This document shows positions 9,062-19,563 of a DNA stretch of 64,000 nucleotides, piece after piece (within the stretch, counting starts at the first letter, position 1; every line of letters starts with the position of its first letter). The translations under genes were made by a program, and so were the position numbers. The stretch covers positions 248,001 through 312,000 of the forward strand of contig JAHQIY010000003.1 in assembly GCA_019054805.1 (NCBI GenBank). Reading direction: 5' to 3'. The notes under the pieces were generated by a model. It saw nothing but the letters and a program-made list of their open reading frames with translations. It was not told the DNA's origin and ran no database searches. This DNA is from Brachionus manjavacas (Eukaryota; Rotifera; Eurotatoria; Ploima; Brachionidae).

Positions 9062-11203
9062 GGCTAAAAATTATTTTAGTATCTAATTTATTTTAATCTA
9101 TATCTAAAAAAAATAAAAAAAAATATCTAATAAAATTTCAAAGTATCTAATAAAATTATATTTGTATCAAATAAAAAATAAAATATCACACTCAAGTAAA
9201 AAAAAAATAATAAAAATGTGAGAAAAAATATTAAACGACTCTATTAAAGAGCTTAATTTATTTGTTTATTTGTTTTTCGAAATTTTTCTTCGTTTGCTTG
9301 GATTCTCAACGGTTTGTTCATTAACTTCATTGCGATTTTTAGGTGATCTTCCTCTTGGTTTTTTATTAGTATTCACATTTGACAATGAAATAATAACAAT
9401 TCTAGAAGTGCCAAGAGGTATATTCGATTTTTCTTCATGTGAAGTTGAGACTTGGTTGGATTGATTGACCGTGGTATTTGAACTTGATGAATCGATGAGT
9501 TCGATATTTTATTGAGTAATCATTAATGAATTAATTGGTCCAGTCGAAACTCTTGGAACTAGAGCAGCTGTAGCTTGTTTACGTCGTCCACGTTTTGCAT
9601 TCGCTTCGATATTTAGATTTAATCCAGGAAAAGTATTTAAATCGAGTTTGTTGGCTATACCGACTGTATGCTTGCACACATAGTTTTTTTTCCAATAAGG
9701 ACATGAACACACACTCAATTGCCAATTTGAATTATTGATTGATACTGATCAAATCGAATTAATAGACTTGACATATAAATCGAATGAAGTCCATTGATTT
9801 TCTTCCAAAAACGAACTACATACATTTTTACTAGCTTGCTGTTCTACTTCGCTTGATGTAAACATATACAGTAATTGACCCATTGAATTGATTTTGACTA
9901 TACGTTTGTCAAATTTAACCCAATTAAAAGCTAGAGTCCATTGATGTGTATCGATTGTCGGAATATCAACATATTTTTTTGTTGTTACAAAACTTGGATC
10001 ACGATCTTTATACCAATTGCTACGAATTCTGTCTTGATTTTTGCTTTTAAATCTTTGTCTACTCCTTTCAAATTGTCTATAATATTTCTCTCAACATGAG
10101 CCCGGCAAACGATTCGTTTTTCTACGTGTCCAAATACTGAAATAAATCCATTTGTTAAAGCCATCGCCGCATTCGCTAACAATACGCGTACATTGAATTG
10201 ATGATTGAAAAGTTTTTGTGACAAGTCTTTGTTTGATTGAAAAAGAAAAGCGAATTCTTCGTGTGTTTCGTGTTTTGAGAGCATAACTCCGAAAGGATGA
10301 AAACTATTATTTTTGTCAGTCGAGCCACACATCAGCACTGGATAATTGAGCCATGTTAGTTTATATGTTGCATCCACGGCTACATGGTTCGCTTTTCGAG
10401 TATTCGAGATTAGACTTTTGTAGTGAAAAATACTTTGAGTCTATTTTTTCTGGTTTAATAGACCAGCTAGAGACTGTGAAATGATCGTCATCATTGTCTG
10501 GAATTTGACTTTTACTTTCAACCCAATTCTTAAGCCCGGCTAAATCTAACTTTATAAAATCAGCTTTTTTCTTTTTTTGTTGTTGAATAAAGTTGTTGAT
10601 GTGGATCGCATCGACTTCAAAATAACCTTCATTAAGGTGATCTCTTAACCAACGCATTATCTTTTTTGGTGCTAATTTTTCATCGAAATATATTGTGAGA
10701 ATAGCATTTTTGGTTTTATCTGGAATACAATTTGTCCTGAAATTGTTATGGTTACAGTCTTCAACAAAAATAATTGTACCCGAATCTGTTTTAGGTTTTT
10801 CAATGTACAACATTTTTGGACAATTCTTGCATTTGAAGAACTGTTTATCACTGTTAGTTCCAAACAGTATCCAAACCTGGCTGATTTTATGAAGCAGGTC
10901 GAAGAATTGAAGTTGAAGAAGATTCTGAATCACTCATTTTAAAATTTGTAATGTTTTTTCAAAAATTTTAGTTTTAGTGTGAAAAATTTTATAAAAAATC
11001 GATCATATTAATTGATTAATTTATCAAAATTGTATATGTTGATTTGATACTCAATGTATTAAATTAGATACTTATCAATTAGTTTAGATATTGATTAAAT
11101 AAATTAGGTAACAATAAAATAAAATAGATATTTTCAATTTTACTAAATTAATTAAAATTAGGTACTAAATAATTATTATTAGATACTGAATTAAAGAGTA
11201 GCC
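9062..11203 (-). mobile_element. MULE-A: complete Mutator-like element (2142 bp) nested in MULE-B
   Basis: The ends are inverted: GGCTAAAAATTATTTTAGTA at the left and GGCTACTCTTTAATTCAGTA read inward from the right, both continuing GTATCTAATA/T. Each arm (about 9062-9200 and 11030-11203) contains many copies of GTATCTAA or ATATCTAA, probably subterminal transposase-binding words. Perfect 10-bp duplications TTTTCCGATT flank it. One gene fills the interior on the minus strand (10937-9271). The element interrupts the transposase gene of MULE-B, so it is the younger of the two. Frameshifts in its own gene mean this copy is no longer autonomous. Confidence 0.9.
9271..10937 (-). pseudogene. MULE-A transposase (zinc finger, DDE, SWIM, AT-hook)
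   Basis: Predicted start is the ATG at 10937 (MSDSESSSTSIL); MULE-C has a near-identical start. Domains in order: a C-x2-C zinc finger (FFKCKNCPKMLYI, with a later CNHNN), the MULE DDE core from about 10377 (DATYKLTWLNYPVLMCGSTD, then SVFGHVEKRIVCRAH), a SWIM finger at 9718-9650 (CSCPYWKKNYVCKHTVGIA), and a tail with PRGRSPKN (AT-hook-like) and KRRK. Frameshifts occur near 10880 and 10380, with a stop near 9745. The second catalytic Asp appears as Asn in LLANAAMALTNGF. The product would cut and paste elements with matching ends; this copy is dead. Confidence 0.85.
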
Positions 11204-11213
11204 TTTTCCGATT
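11204..11213. repeat. Right target-site duplication of MULE-A
   Basis: TTTTCCGATT, identical to 9052-9061, directly follows the MULE-A right end (...GAGTAGCC). Removing MULE-A and one copy rejoins the two halves of the MULE-B transposase region. Confidence 0.9.
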
Positions 11214-11753
11214 CATTTTGACGTTTTTTTGCCCTTGCTATCTTTTTTATAAACTTTAACATTTCGGAATACGTGTCGTAGTCTTTTCGTTTAAGTAAAA
11301 TGTACGTGCCTGGAAGCATCTTATTGTTAACATATCCCTGTTATATAAAGTTGATAGAATAAATCAGGCGAGGCTTCGAAAGTACCATCACCGTGAATCC
11401 GTTCTGAGTTGGCTAAGATAGATAAGCCAGTATCGGACATAAAAATTACAATTCGATTTGTTGGGTGTTTTTACGCTACATTGTTTTTGGATACAGATCC
11501 AATAATTTTTACGCTGACGATAGTAGAGGTATACGTTATGGTAAAGTTGATTTTTCCCAGTATTTCCGACGATAAAACATAAAGGCATATTTAATTTCAA
11601 AATGTTTTTAGCTTTTGTTTCAAGATAATAATTAAGAGTTTCAGGACTAAGTATCTTAGAGGATACTAGAAGATCAGAGGATACTAGAAGTTTTCGGGAC
11701 ATTTCAAGCAATTTCACACTTATTCTTGAGTATAAAACCTTTATCATTATCAA
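11214..11753 (-). pseudogene. N-terminal half of MULE-B transposase (FLYWCH-type finger and DDE start)
   Basis: The reading from 11753 shows a helical leader with a small internal repeat (LLVSSDLLVSSKIL), then a FLYWCH-like finger at about 11560-11470 (NVYLYYRQRKNYWICIQKQC). After a stop, it shows the classical MULE catalytic start, HGDGTFEASPDLFYQLYIT, at about 11400-11340. YILLKRKDYDTYSEMLKFIK then follows on a shifted frame. The D of DGTF is the first catalytic acid. The gene continues across MULE-A at 9051. FLYWCH fingers in front of this transposase class are well known in animals. Confidence 0.82.
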
Positions 11754-11924
11754 AAGTAAGCCGGGTATAATTCAAAAATTAGAATCTACTTGCATTATTT
11801 AAAATCTTAATAAGTTGATAATTAATACTATATTGATCTTTTCAATTAATTATTAGTCGACAATTTGTACTCTTTAATTTTAATTTTTATTTTTTAGTAG
11901 TAGTAGTAGTTCTTGCTGCGACAC

Positions 11925-14779
11925 CTAACATGTAGATTGTCTAAGCCCATCACCGCCAATTGGCCGTGTAGAGCTGTAGCAGCCGATACCATTGAACTTA
12001 TCTAAAGCCATTTTAAAATTAGCGGTTGACTTGGATTTCACCACGTTTTCTGGAAACCTATTCCAATGCGGAACTACTCTGTTTGAGAAAAATACATGTC
12101 TGGCATTTACTGCAGCCGCAAAATCGTTTCTAATTTTAGCTGGGAAACTTTCTCTCTGGACTCTGATGCTATTTCCTCTTAACACCCCGGCTGGTCCCTT
12201 GTTTTCTGATTTATTCACTAGATTCTTGACCAAGCTTACCTTTTGTATTCCATTCACTAGTTTGTACATTTCAATCAAGTCCCCTCTCACTCTTCTTTCA
12301 CTCAGCTTTGTCAGTCCTAATTTTGTCAGCCTCTTTTCGGTCTCACCATGGATATATACAATCTTACCCACAGTCTTTCCTCTCTACTTGTAAACGTTCG
12401 CTCTAGCATTCCAAGCACCCTACTCGCTTTCGCACAAGCAATTTTCACTTGGCTGGTCCACTTTAAATCTGATGAAATCATCACTCCAAGATCCCTTTCA
12501 CAATCTGTGGTCGCTAGTATAACATTCCTGTTGCTTTTTTGTGTATATTTATGCCTTTCATTTAGTCTAACGAAATGCATTACTTTACATTTGTTAGCAC
12601 AAAGTCCCATACGCCAAACCTCTATAAATTGACATACTGCATCCAGATCTTTCTGTAACATCGCTCTCTCATAAACATTATTAACTTTACCGAGTATTTT
12701 TGAGTCATCTGCATACAATTCCATTTTATTTGAAACGCAGTCAGGTAGGTCATTTATGTACAAAACAAATAGCAGGGGTCCAAGTACAGATCCTTGCGGA
12801 ACTCCACTCAGTGCCTCTGACCATCTAGAAACTCCATCTCCAAGTACAACTCGCTGAGTTCTCATACTCAAAAAGTCTTCGTGCCAACTTACTATTTTCT
12901 CACCTAGTATCAAAAGCCTTTGAAAAGTCTAATAGTATTTCATCCACACTGTTACCTTTGGCCAACTCAGTCGTGATCATATCAAGCGTTTCAAGTAGAT
13001 TCGTTACACAACCTTTCTTTGGAACAAATCCATGTTGACTTCCAATTATTAGATAATTCTCTTGAAGGTAAAACATTATTCGGACAATACCTAGATTGGA
13101 GACACGTTTGCTCTTTTCCACTCTTTTGGGATTTTTCCTGTCTCTAATGATTTTTCGAAAATTATCTACAATGGAACTGACATCGTTCAATAGTATTAGT
13201 GGATGTACTTGGTCTGTGCCCATCGATTTATTGCCATTTAATTTCTCTAGTCTCCGTTCAATCAAATCCTCGTTTAGCTCCTGCATGACATTCTCAATAT
13301 CGAAAGTAGAGGAAGTACGTAAAGGAAAAAAAGGCAAATTATCATTGGTTTCTTTATTAAAGACTGAATGAAACTGAGCATTTAATTGCTCAGCTATCAG
13401 TTTTTTGTCACTCGTTACTTCACCCTCTTTTGTTCTTAACATTCTTATTTCTTCCTTTACTCCCATTTTGCTTTTTACATAGGCATAAATTAGTTTCGGA
13501 TCACTTTTTGCTTTTTTAGACAGTCTGTTCTCATAATCCGATTTTACATTTCTTAACTTCTGTTTTAACTCTCTACATGCTTTTCCATAATAATATTTAC
13601 TTATTTCAAATGAACTTTTATTACATGCTTTCATCTTAAACCAAGCTCGATGCTTTAGTTTTATCACTCTATTAACCTCGTAATTCATCAATTTTTCGCT
13701 CTTTCGCAAATTCTCTCTTTTCTCGGGTACGTTTTTCTCATAGAGTCGCAGGTACACATTCAGAAAACTTGCATAACATTCATTAACATGCCGTCCAACA
13801 AATTCTTTTTTCCAGTCCACTGACCTCATACCAGTGTTGATTTGGTGAAAATCAGCTTTTCTTACGTTTTTTCTCTTTTTTTTCGTAAATCTTGTAATTT
13901 CCACTCTATCAACACATGAGCCTTCTCGGTTTCACCTAGTGGTGGCAAAGCCCTCACTTCCAGAACTCTTTCAGGCTCACTCGTTAACAGGAGATAATAA
14001 CAAGTACACTTGAATTTCCATTTTTTCCAAATATAAATGTTGGAAAATCTACACACTGAATAATATACGATTCATCTAAGCCTTCCAAGAACCTCATCTT
14101 ATTTTCTCCACTTGCATTTCCGCCATTACATGTCCAGCTGATTTCTGGGAAATTGAAATCTCCAGAGACTACCACCGCATTATATATTTTATTCTCAATC
14201 ATTTTCCTTGCCTCTTTTAATGAATAATTCACACACACAGTGACAAAACCATTACTATTAGGTGGTCTGTACATGCATCCCACCAACAAACTTTCAGCAC
14301 CACTTCTCACGCCACACCATATCTGTTCAACACCATCTGCACATAGAACTCTACAGGTCACTTCCATCGAACACAGATCATCTCTCACATATATACAAAC
14401 TCCACCGCCACGTCCCGTTCTGTCTCTTCGGTATAAAGTATTATACAAGCTCCGTAAGTTTGTTGTTGAGTGACGTGGCATTTGTATAAATACAAGTGAG
14501 AAAAGGTTCACGAACACTTATCCTTTTCTCACCTAAACTACAATTCAATAAAGGCGATCCAAGAATTTCATTGACCTGGCTAGAAAAAGATCCACCACTC
14601 CCCCTAACTATTCTATTAGCACTAATTACATAATTATTTTTAACTTTAAAATTCTTCCCAATTTTTCTATTATTTTGTGTAACAATTAAATTGCTACTTA
14701 TCTGCTGTACTTGTTGATGTTTGTTTAATTCTTCGGAGCTCATCTTCTCGTATGACCCATCGGTAATGCCTCCCTTCAT
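11925..14779 (-). pseudogene. LINE-A ORF2 (AP endonuclease and reverse transcriptase)
   Basis: The endonuclease has IYTNATSLNNKLTELV at about 14500, GRGGGVCIYVRDDL, LVGCMYRPPNSN and VVSGDFNFPEISW. The segment with the catalytic ITETW block is deleted near 14460. RT has QHGFVPKKGCVTNLLETL, LDFSKAFD, ALSGVPQGSVLGPLLFVL and the active-site LYADDSK at about 12710. The YRPxSLT block near 13080, the PH..L helix near 12910 and the segment after MVRP near 12330 are missing. A C-terminal block (TKLSERRVRGDLIEMYKLVN, HWNRFPENVV) closes the protein. ORF2 nicks DNA and copies LINE RNA; this copy cannot. Confidence 0.88.
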
Positions 14780-15321
14780 TCTTACTCTCTTCCTCCTTAT
14801 TGAGCACTTCCCTTCTTTCTCTCAGCTGCTTCTCTAACCTTCTCTCGCATTCTGTTCGGTCAGGACAAATATACACTTCGGCATGACCATCAGTTTTTCT
14901 CAACTTTTTGGCTTCAGCCAAGACACCATTTCTATCGACGCCCTTTTTGAGACGGATAAAAATCGGAGGAACACTTTTCGAATTGGTTTGTCTGAATCTC
15001 CGCACATGCTCTATGTTATTTGTGTTCACACCTATAACTTGGAAAAGATTTCTGACTTGTTCAACAACATCTATGTTTGACTCTTGCTTTAAACCAAACA
15101 CGATTAGACTTTCCTTTTTACTTTCTCTTGCCTGATTCTCTGCAAGGACAGAATTCGTCATATCTATCTGCTCTATCGTCATATCTGTCATATCTATCTA
15201 TCTGTAGAGGCTGAGATGGTCTTAATTTTTCTCTACCTTCACCACCGCCAGGTAGCTGAGCAACAATAGATGACCAACGCAAGACCGAACTTGTGTTGGG
15301 ACTTCGCTGTAATGAAGCCAT
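14694..15321 (-). pseudogene. LINE-A ORF1 (RRM-type RNA-binding protein)
   Basis: Two overlapping frames make up this ORF. The first (15321-15118) holds the N-terminal part with NTSSVLRWSSIVAQLPGGGE, matching SSSSINWAKVASG in LINE-B ORF1. A short TAYGA-type repeat (RYDRYDDRADRYD) disrupts the frame, and the second frame (15191-14694) holds the RNA-binding part: SLIVFGLKQESNIDVVEQV, NIEHVRRFRQ, VPPIFIRLKKG, VYICPDRTECERRLE. This is the ORF1p arrangement of CR1/L2-type LINEs, an RNA chaperone that coats LINE RNA. It overlaps the start of ORF2. The extreme 5' end appears truncated. Confidence 0.75.
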
Positions 15322-15981
15322 TTCAACGTTGCTTTCGTCATTTCCTTTTGTTGATAAATTATACTATTGATAAAGAAAAAATTGTTGATAAATTTATCTG
15401 TTGATATTTTATTTGTTGACAAAATATACTGTTGATAATTTAATTTTTGACAAATTAATTTTGCCGGTAAACTAGTTGTATTTTTTTATCAATAAAAATT
15501 ATCATTTTTAATTATAAAAAAATATTCTATTATAAAGAATTTGATTAGCCATTATATTCAAATATTAATTAAAATTTGATCGTACTATTTTAGGACGAAT
15601 TTTGGTATTTTTATACAGAATAACGAAATGTATGGCTTCAAAGAACTAGTTTACGAATTCAAGTTAAAATTTAGAAATTCAGTATTACTTAAGTTTTGAA
15701 TCTCTGAAACTTTAGAAAAAAAATTCAATTATAAATAAAGCCAGAAGCGAATTTACAAATAAAATACTAAATTGATCATAGTGATGTCTCAATCATCGCT
15801 AAACCCCAACAAAGCTTAACTAATTCTTGCTATAAATTTTCTAAGTTATTTTTGTTAATATTTTTACTATGTTTTCTATATATTTTTATTATGCTCCAGC
15901 AAATCAAAACTTAGGTTTTAAGAAAATTATTTTCTTTCTTATTTCAATAAATTTATATTTGACTTATAACTCAGACTTAGC

Positions 15982-16587
15982 TAGAGTTGCTTAGAAGTCT
16001 CAAATTAAAGTCCGGACTTAAAAATTTTTTTTAAACTACCTTTAGTCATTTTATCGTCTATCACCAAATTAGGAAGGAATTAAATTTAATTTTTTATAAA
16101 ATTTTCTAGATCAGGCTTTATATCAAAAAATTTATTTAATAATGCGTTATTTAATGAATAAAGGTTTGCCGTATTTTAGAATTTTCTTGCTACATTAGCA
16201 AAAAGTCTTCACATTCATTGAAAGCCAAAAAAATCTCATGATAATGTTAAAAAAGATCGTGAATGCTTAATTCATTCAAATCATTTTCAAATCATTTGCT
16301 GGAAAAAATTCTTTGACAGTAGTTGAGAATTAGGCGAATATTTTCGTGATCTTCCGTATATGAATAACTACTCTATAAAAATGAAAAAAACAGCAACATT
16401 TATTTGATTAATTTGTAAAATAGGAGAATTTGAAAAAATTGACTTTGGGATCTCGTTACATCGAGTCATCAATATTAAGACAATTATTTTAAAATCATTT
16501 AAGAATTTTCTGTTCATTAAATTGATCGTGAAAAAAAAACTCTCGACTTGGACTTTCCTTGAGACTTGTGACTTTTAAACAACTCTA
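15982..16587. mobile_element. Fold-back MITE, possibly hAT-type (606 bp)
   Basis: The left arm TAGAGTTGCTTAGAAGTC (15982 on) is repeated inverted at the right (TAGAGTTGTTTAAAAGTC read inward from 16587). Both arms continue with AAGTCTCAA..AAAGTCC-like words and a T-rich run. The flanks are GACTTAGC (15974-15981) and GACTTAAA (16588-16595), 6 of 8 bases alike, as for a decayed 8-bp duplication. There is no coding capacity. Assignment to hAT rests only on the 8-bp spacing and the AGxGTTG-like end. Confidence 0.5.
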
Positions 16588-16932
16588 GACTTAAATCGAA
16601 GTGTTTTACAAAACCCATTATATGCTTAGTTCTAAGCTTGTCTCTTTTAAACCTTATTTTAACTAAACACGTCTTACGGAGACGACAGTTTCTCTTCCTC
16701 AGTATTTAAAAGTCAATAAATTAGCCGTAAGGAAAAACAAATGAATACACCTTTTTAAAGATTATTAAAATCATGATCATTCGGCGTGCTACTTTAAGCA
16801 CTTTCTTTATTTGAGAAATCATCTAAAAATTCTAAAAATCTAATTAAAAGATTTAAAAATAAATGATTATACTATGATTAGTTTTTTTCAAAAAGGCTAA
16901 TTTTAAAAACAGTTTAAATTAGTTTATCTTGA

Positions 16933-17848
16933 TCACAATGAGCATACAAGCTTATGATTCAATTGTTTCCAATCATTTACTTGACACTCCTTACTACAAT
17001 AAAATGCATTAATGCACTTTGAACAATTAAACTTGGAATCACTTCTGCCACAGTAGCGACACATTTTTTCTGTATATTTTCCTGTAAAAATAATACTTTT
17101 CGGATCATCCACTCGTATCATGGGCTTTCCATCAGCTGCCTGTCTAATATAAGGATTTATAATAGCAATCCAAACACCAATTCTGAAGTCCTCTCTGATC
17201 TTATCATTATCATTTCCTAGATTGTAAACACTCAATCTTTCGACTGATCCGTTTTCATCCTCAACAATAAAAAACACAGAAGTAAATCCAAATTGAGGAA
17301 AATCAAATACACGCAAATTAATCATGAATCCGTCCAAAATTTCATCTTTAGTAAAATCTATTTGTTTTAGTTTAACATCTTTCAGAATCGATAAGGAAAA
17401 AGACATCTTTTGAGTTTTTGGTGGCACAAGTGTATTTTTAATTAGGTTTGATTTTAAACCTTCATGACGTTTTATATCTTTCCTGTGCGACTTGATCAGC
17501 TCAATACGATTGTCATCATTCTGAAATGTTATCTGATGATCATTTTTTATTTCATCTGGTGTTTTGGCTAAATTAATCATACTTAAAAGAAAAGCTTTAG
17601 ACGTACTTTCATATGGTAAAAAGCATGGCAACTGATCTTGCTCTGCATGTTCACCTTTATCAATATAATCTTTAACTATGTCAAATCTGCTTGAATTCTT
17701 TTCTCCTAAAAAACATTGTGCAATTTTACATTGACCGATCGAATAATATGCTTCAGGTATTTTTCTGCTTTCTTTTGAAGAATTTTTAATAAAAATTTGA
17801 TAGTTTTCTATAGCATTGTCAAATTTTTCAAGATTTCCATATCAATAT
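16933..17848 (-). pseudogene. TPR-MYND 3' portion of a split HEPN-TPR-Sel1-MYND gene
   Basis: The open frame runs from about 17848 (not from an ATG) to a stop at 16933. It begins in a TPR-like pair of helices (LEKFDNAIENYQIFIKNSSK, PEAYYSIGQCKIAQC) and has a beta-rich middle (KLKQIDFTKDEILDGFMINL, DFPQFGFTSVFFIVEDENG). It ends in a MYND zinc finger with CRYCGR, CSKC, FYCSKECQVNDW and HKLVC, giving the full C-x2-C...C-x2-C...C-x3-C...H-x3-C set. MYND fingers bind proline-rich partners. The TPR starts with its second helix, and the matching first helix ends the gene part at 19564. I read both as one gene. A base change near 17850 or a splice acceptor (AATTAG at about 17880) could explain the missing link. 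Confidence 0.75.
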
Positions 17849-18524
17849 TTTTATGACATTTCCAAAGTCGGAGATTATGCTAATTGTCTCTTTTAGTTAA
17901 ATTGAAAATCGTACTTATTGGATTTAATTTTACATTAATTTTTATAAAAAGACAAGCTAAAGATAAAAGACAATGAAACAAATAATACTAAAAAAATCAA
18001 AGATTGATCAATTAATTTACAACTTGAAATCAAAATCAATATAGTCAATTAGATTAAATTTTCCACACTTTTCTTTTTTCATAGATCACCCAGTACACTT
18101 TATTTTAAAGGATCTCTAAAGAAATTTTAGAGAAATTTGTAGAGTTTTCTTTTCAATTAAGTAAAAATTAAAAAGCTTTCTGATTTAATTAGGAATGGTT
18201 CTTGAGAAAAATCTAAAAATCACATGTTTTTGATACATCGCTAATTGCTTTATCTTTCCGACATTTCAAATTTTTATCTCGAATATTATTCTTCGTTTAA
18301 AAACTTATTTCTCACGACTTTATTCTCATGATTGATTGATGAGACTTTGTAGTTAAGTCTAATGCTCATATCTAAAAGTCTCTTAAGAAATAAGAATTAG
18401 TATATTAGAGTATTTTTTTTATTTCTTAAAATAGGAGATACTATCGATACGATGATATAAAATTTTTTAATTTGTCGGCACATTAAATAAACAAATAAAA
18501 TAATAAAAAATAAATAATAAAGAA

Positions 18525-19078
18525 GGCATGTTGAAGTTTATGATCAAATGATCAAATTCTCAATTAAAAAATTAGTTTAAAAATTTCTTAAATTAACAGA
18601 ATGATTTTTTTTTTTTTGGTAATTCTTTAACATGTTATGCTACATTCTCAAAAAATTATTTTAATTCGATTAAAATATAAATGGATGAATAATCGATTTT
18701 TAGAATTAAAAAAAGTTCACAAAATTTGAAAGACAAAAAAATTAACTTCGCAAAGATAATAAAATTATAAAACCAAATCGTATTTAATATGTTGATTAAT
18801 TAAAAATTTTTAGTAAATAAAATACTGAAATTTATCGAAAAAAAAAGTGAATGTATAAAGAAAAAAACTTATTTATTTGCATTATTAACTTTACTGAAAA
18901 ATTAAAAATAATCGATCATTTTAGTAAGCTTTGAACATACTATTAAATTAAAACATACTATTTAATGTTACATCAAGAATTTTATAAAATTCTACCTAAT
19001 TCTTCAGGAAATTTATTATTAAATATAAAATGAGCAATTTGATATAAATAAATTTTTGATCATAAACTTCAACATGTC
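18525..19078. mobile_element. MITE of 554 bp with 24-bp inverted ends and perfect 8-bp duplication
   Basis: The left end is GGCATGTTGAAGTTTATGAT (continuing CAAA). The right end read inward is GACATGTTGAAGTTTATGAT (continuing CAAA). Only one base of 24 differs. ATAAAGAA lies immediately outside each end (18517-18524 and 19079-19086). The interior is AT-rich without a gene. An 8-bp duplication fits hAT, Merlin or P superfamilies; GG at the tip leans toward Merlin, but I leave it unclassified. It interrupts the first unit of the tandem array. Confidence 0.88.
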
Positions 19079-19080
19079 AT

Positions 19081-19495
19081 AAAGAATCTGTAAAGAAACT
19101 ACAAAAAATCTCTAAAACTTTTTGACTTGTAGAACAGATTAAAAATTTTAAAGAGAATATAGAGAAAAAATAAAGATTTGTTATTAAAATTAATGATTTT
19201 TTTTATCTCTAAAATATCTCCATTTTTTCTTGAAAATAATTCAATTTATAAAGATTTTTTAAAGAATCTTGAAAGAATTTATAAAATATCTCTTTTAACG
19301 TTTTGACTGGTAGAACAGATTAAAAATTTTAAAGAGAATACAGAGAAAAAACAAAGATTTTTTCTGTTTAATTAATGATATTTTTTTATCTCTAAAATAT
19401 CTCTATTTTTTCTTCAAAATAGGCCAAATTTTAGAGATTTTATAAAGAATCTTTAAAGATACTACAAAAAATCTCTATAAAATGTTTGACTGGGC
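19081..19495. repeat. Tandem array, two full units of about 182 bp and a partial third
   Basis: Units start with AAAGAATCT at 19081, 19261 and 19447. Each has ACAAAAAATCTCTA- or ATAAAATATCTCTT-type text followed by TTTGACT at about 19122, 19303 and 19484. The first two continue with GTAGAACAGATTAAAAATTT and a shared ATCTCTAAAATATCTC further on. The third unit ends at TTTGACTGGGCA, the proposed edge of the larger element. No coding capacity. Confidence 0.78.
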
Positions 19496-19563
19496 ACTCT
19501 CTTCTATTTTAAACATCTAATAAAATTAAGTTTGAATAATGTTTCAATTTATACGTGAATTAA

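Larger units (their letters stand above)
11886..15345 (-). mobile_element. LINE-A: CR1/L2-like non-LTR retrotransposon inserted in MULE-B
   Basis: The order on the minus strand is ORF1 (about 15345-14694), endonuclease (14779-13862), RT (13904-12326) and C-terminus (12371-11925). The 3' end is an ACT-repeat tail (TAGTAGTAGTAGTAG on the plus strand at 11897-11911). It lies inside the right subterminal region of MULE-B: TCAACA-type words resume at 15345 and similar TTGATAATTAATACTA words lie left of the tail. A set of short internal deletions and frameshifts has removed conserved blocks. It is more GC-rich than its surroundings. Confidence 0.88.
7684..15468 (-). mobile_element. MULE-B: Mutator-like element with Ulp1-like ORF, interrupted by MULE-A and LINE-A
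   Basis: Both ends are AT-rich arms packed with the word TATCAACA/TGTCAACA. The left arm starts about 7684 (GGGCCGAATACATTTTATCA). The right arm read inward from about 15468 is ACCGGCAAAATTAATTTGTC. About 30 bp further in, both read GTCAAC or ATCAAC followed by TGTATATTTT or AGTATATTTT. Flanks share AACTAG, consistent with a decayed 9-bp duplication. Inside on the minus strand are a FLYWCH-type finger and MULE transposase start (11753-11214), its continuation (9051-8540) and an Ulp1-like ORF (8218-7922). Subtracting MULE-A (2.1 kb) and LINE-A (about 3.45 kb) leaves about 2.2 kb. Exact termini are approximate. Confidence 0.7.
18084..19563. repeat. Repeat block separating the two halves of the HEPN-TPR-Sel1-MYND gene
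   Basis: This non-coding stretch is built from repeats. A left edge, CACCCAGTACACTTT (about 18087), faces a right edge, AAATGTTTGACTGGGCA (about 19479-19495), in inverted orientation. Both continue into words rich in TCTTTAAAGA/TCTCTAAA. A 554-bp MITE (18525-19078) and a tandem array (19081-19495) lie inside. It may be one non-autonomous transposon with a secondary insertion, or a long intron filled with repeats. I see no target duplication for the outer edges. A similar edge, rc CACTCAGTAAAACATTTTA, ends near 23884. Confidence 0.5.

Noticed and set aside
12348..12632. 94-codon plus-strand frame (and similar ones at 11992, 13096, 14240, 14883)
   Set aside because: Antisense shadows of LINE-A ORF2 and ORF1; no independent motif.
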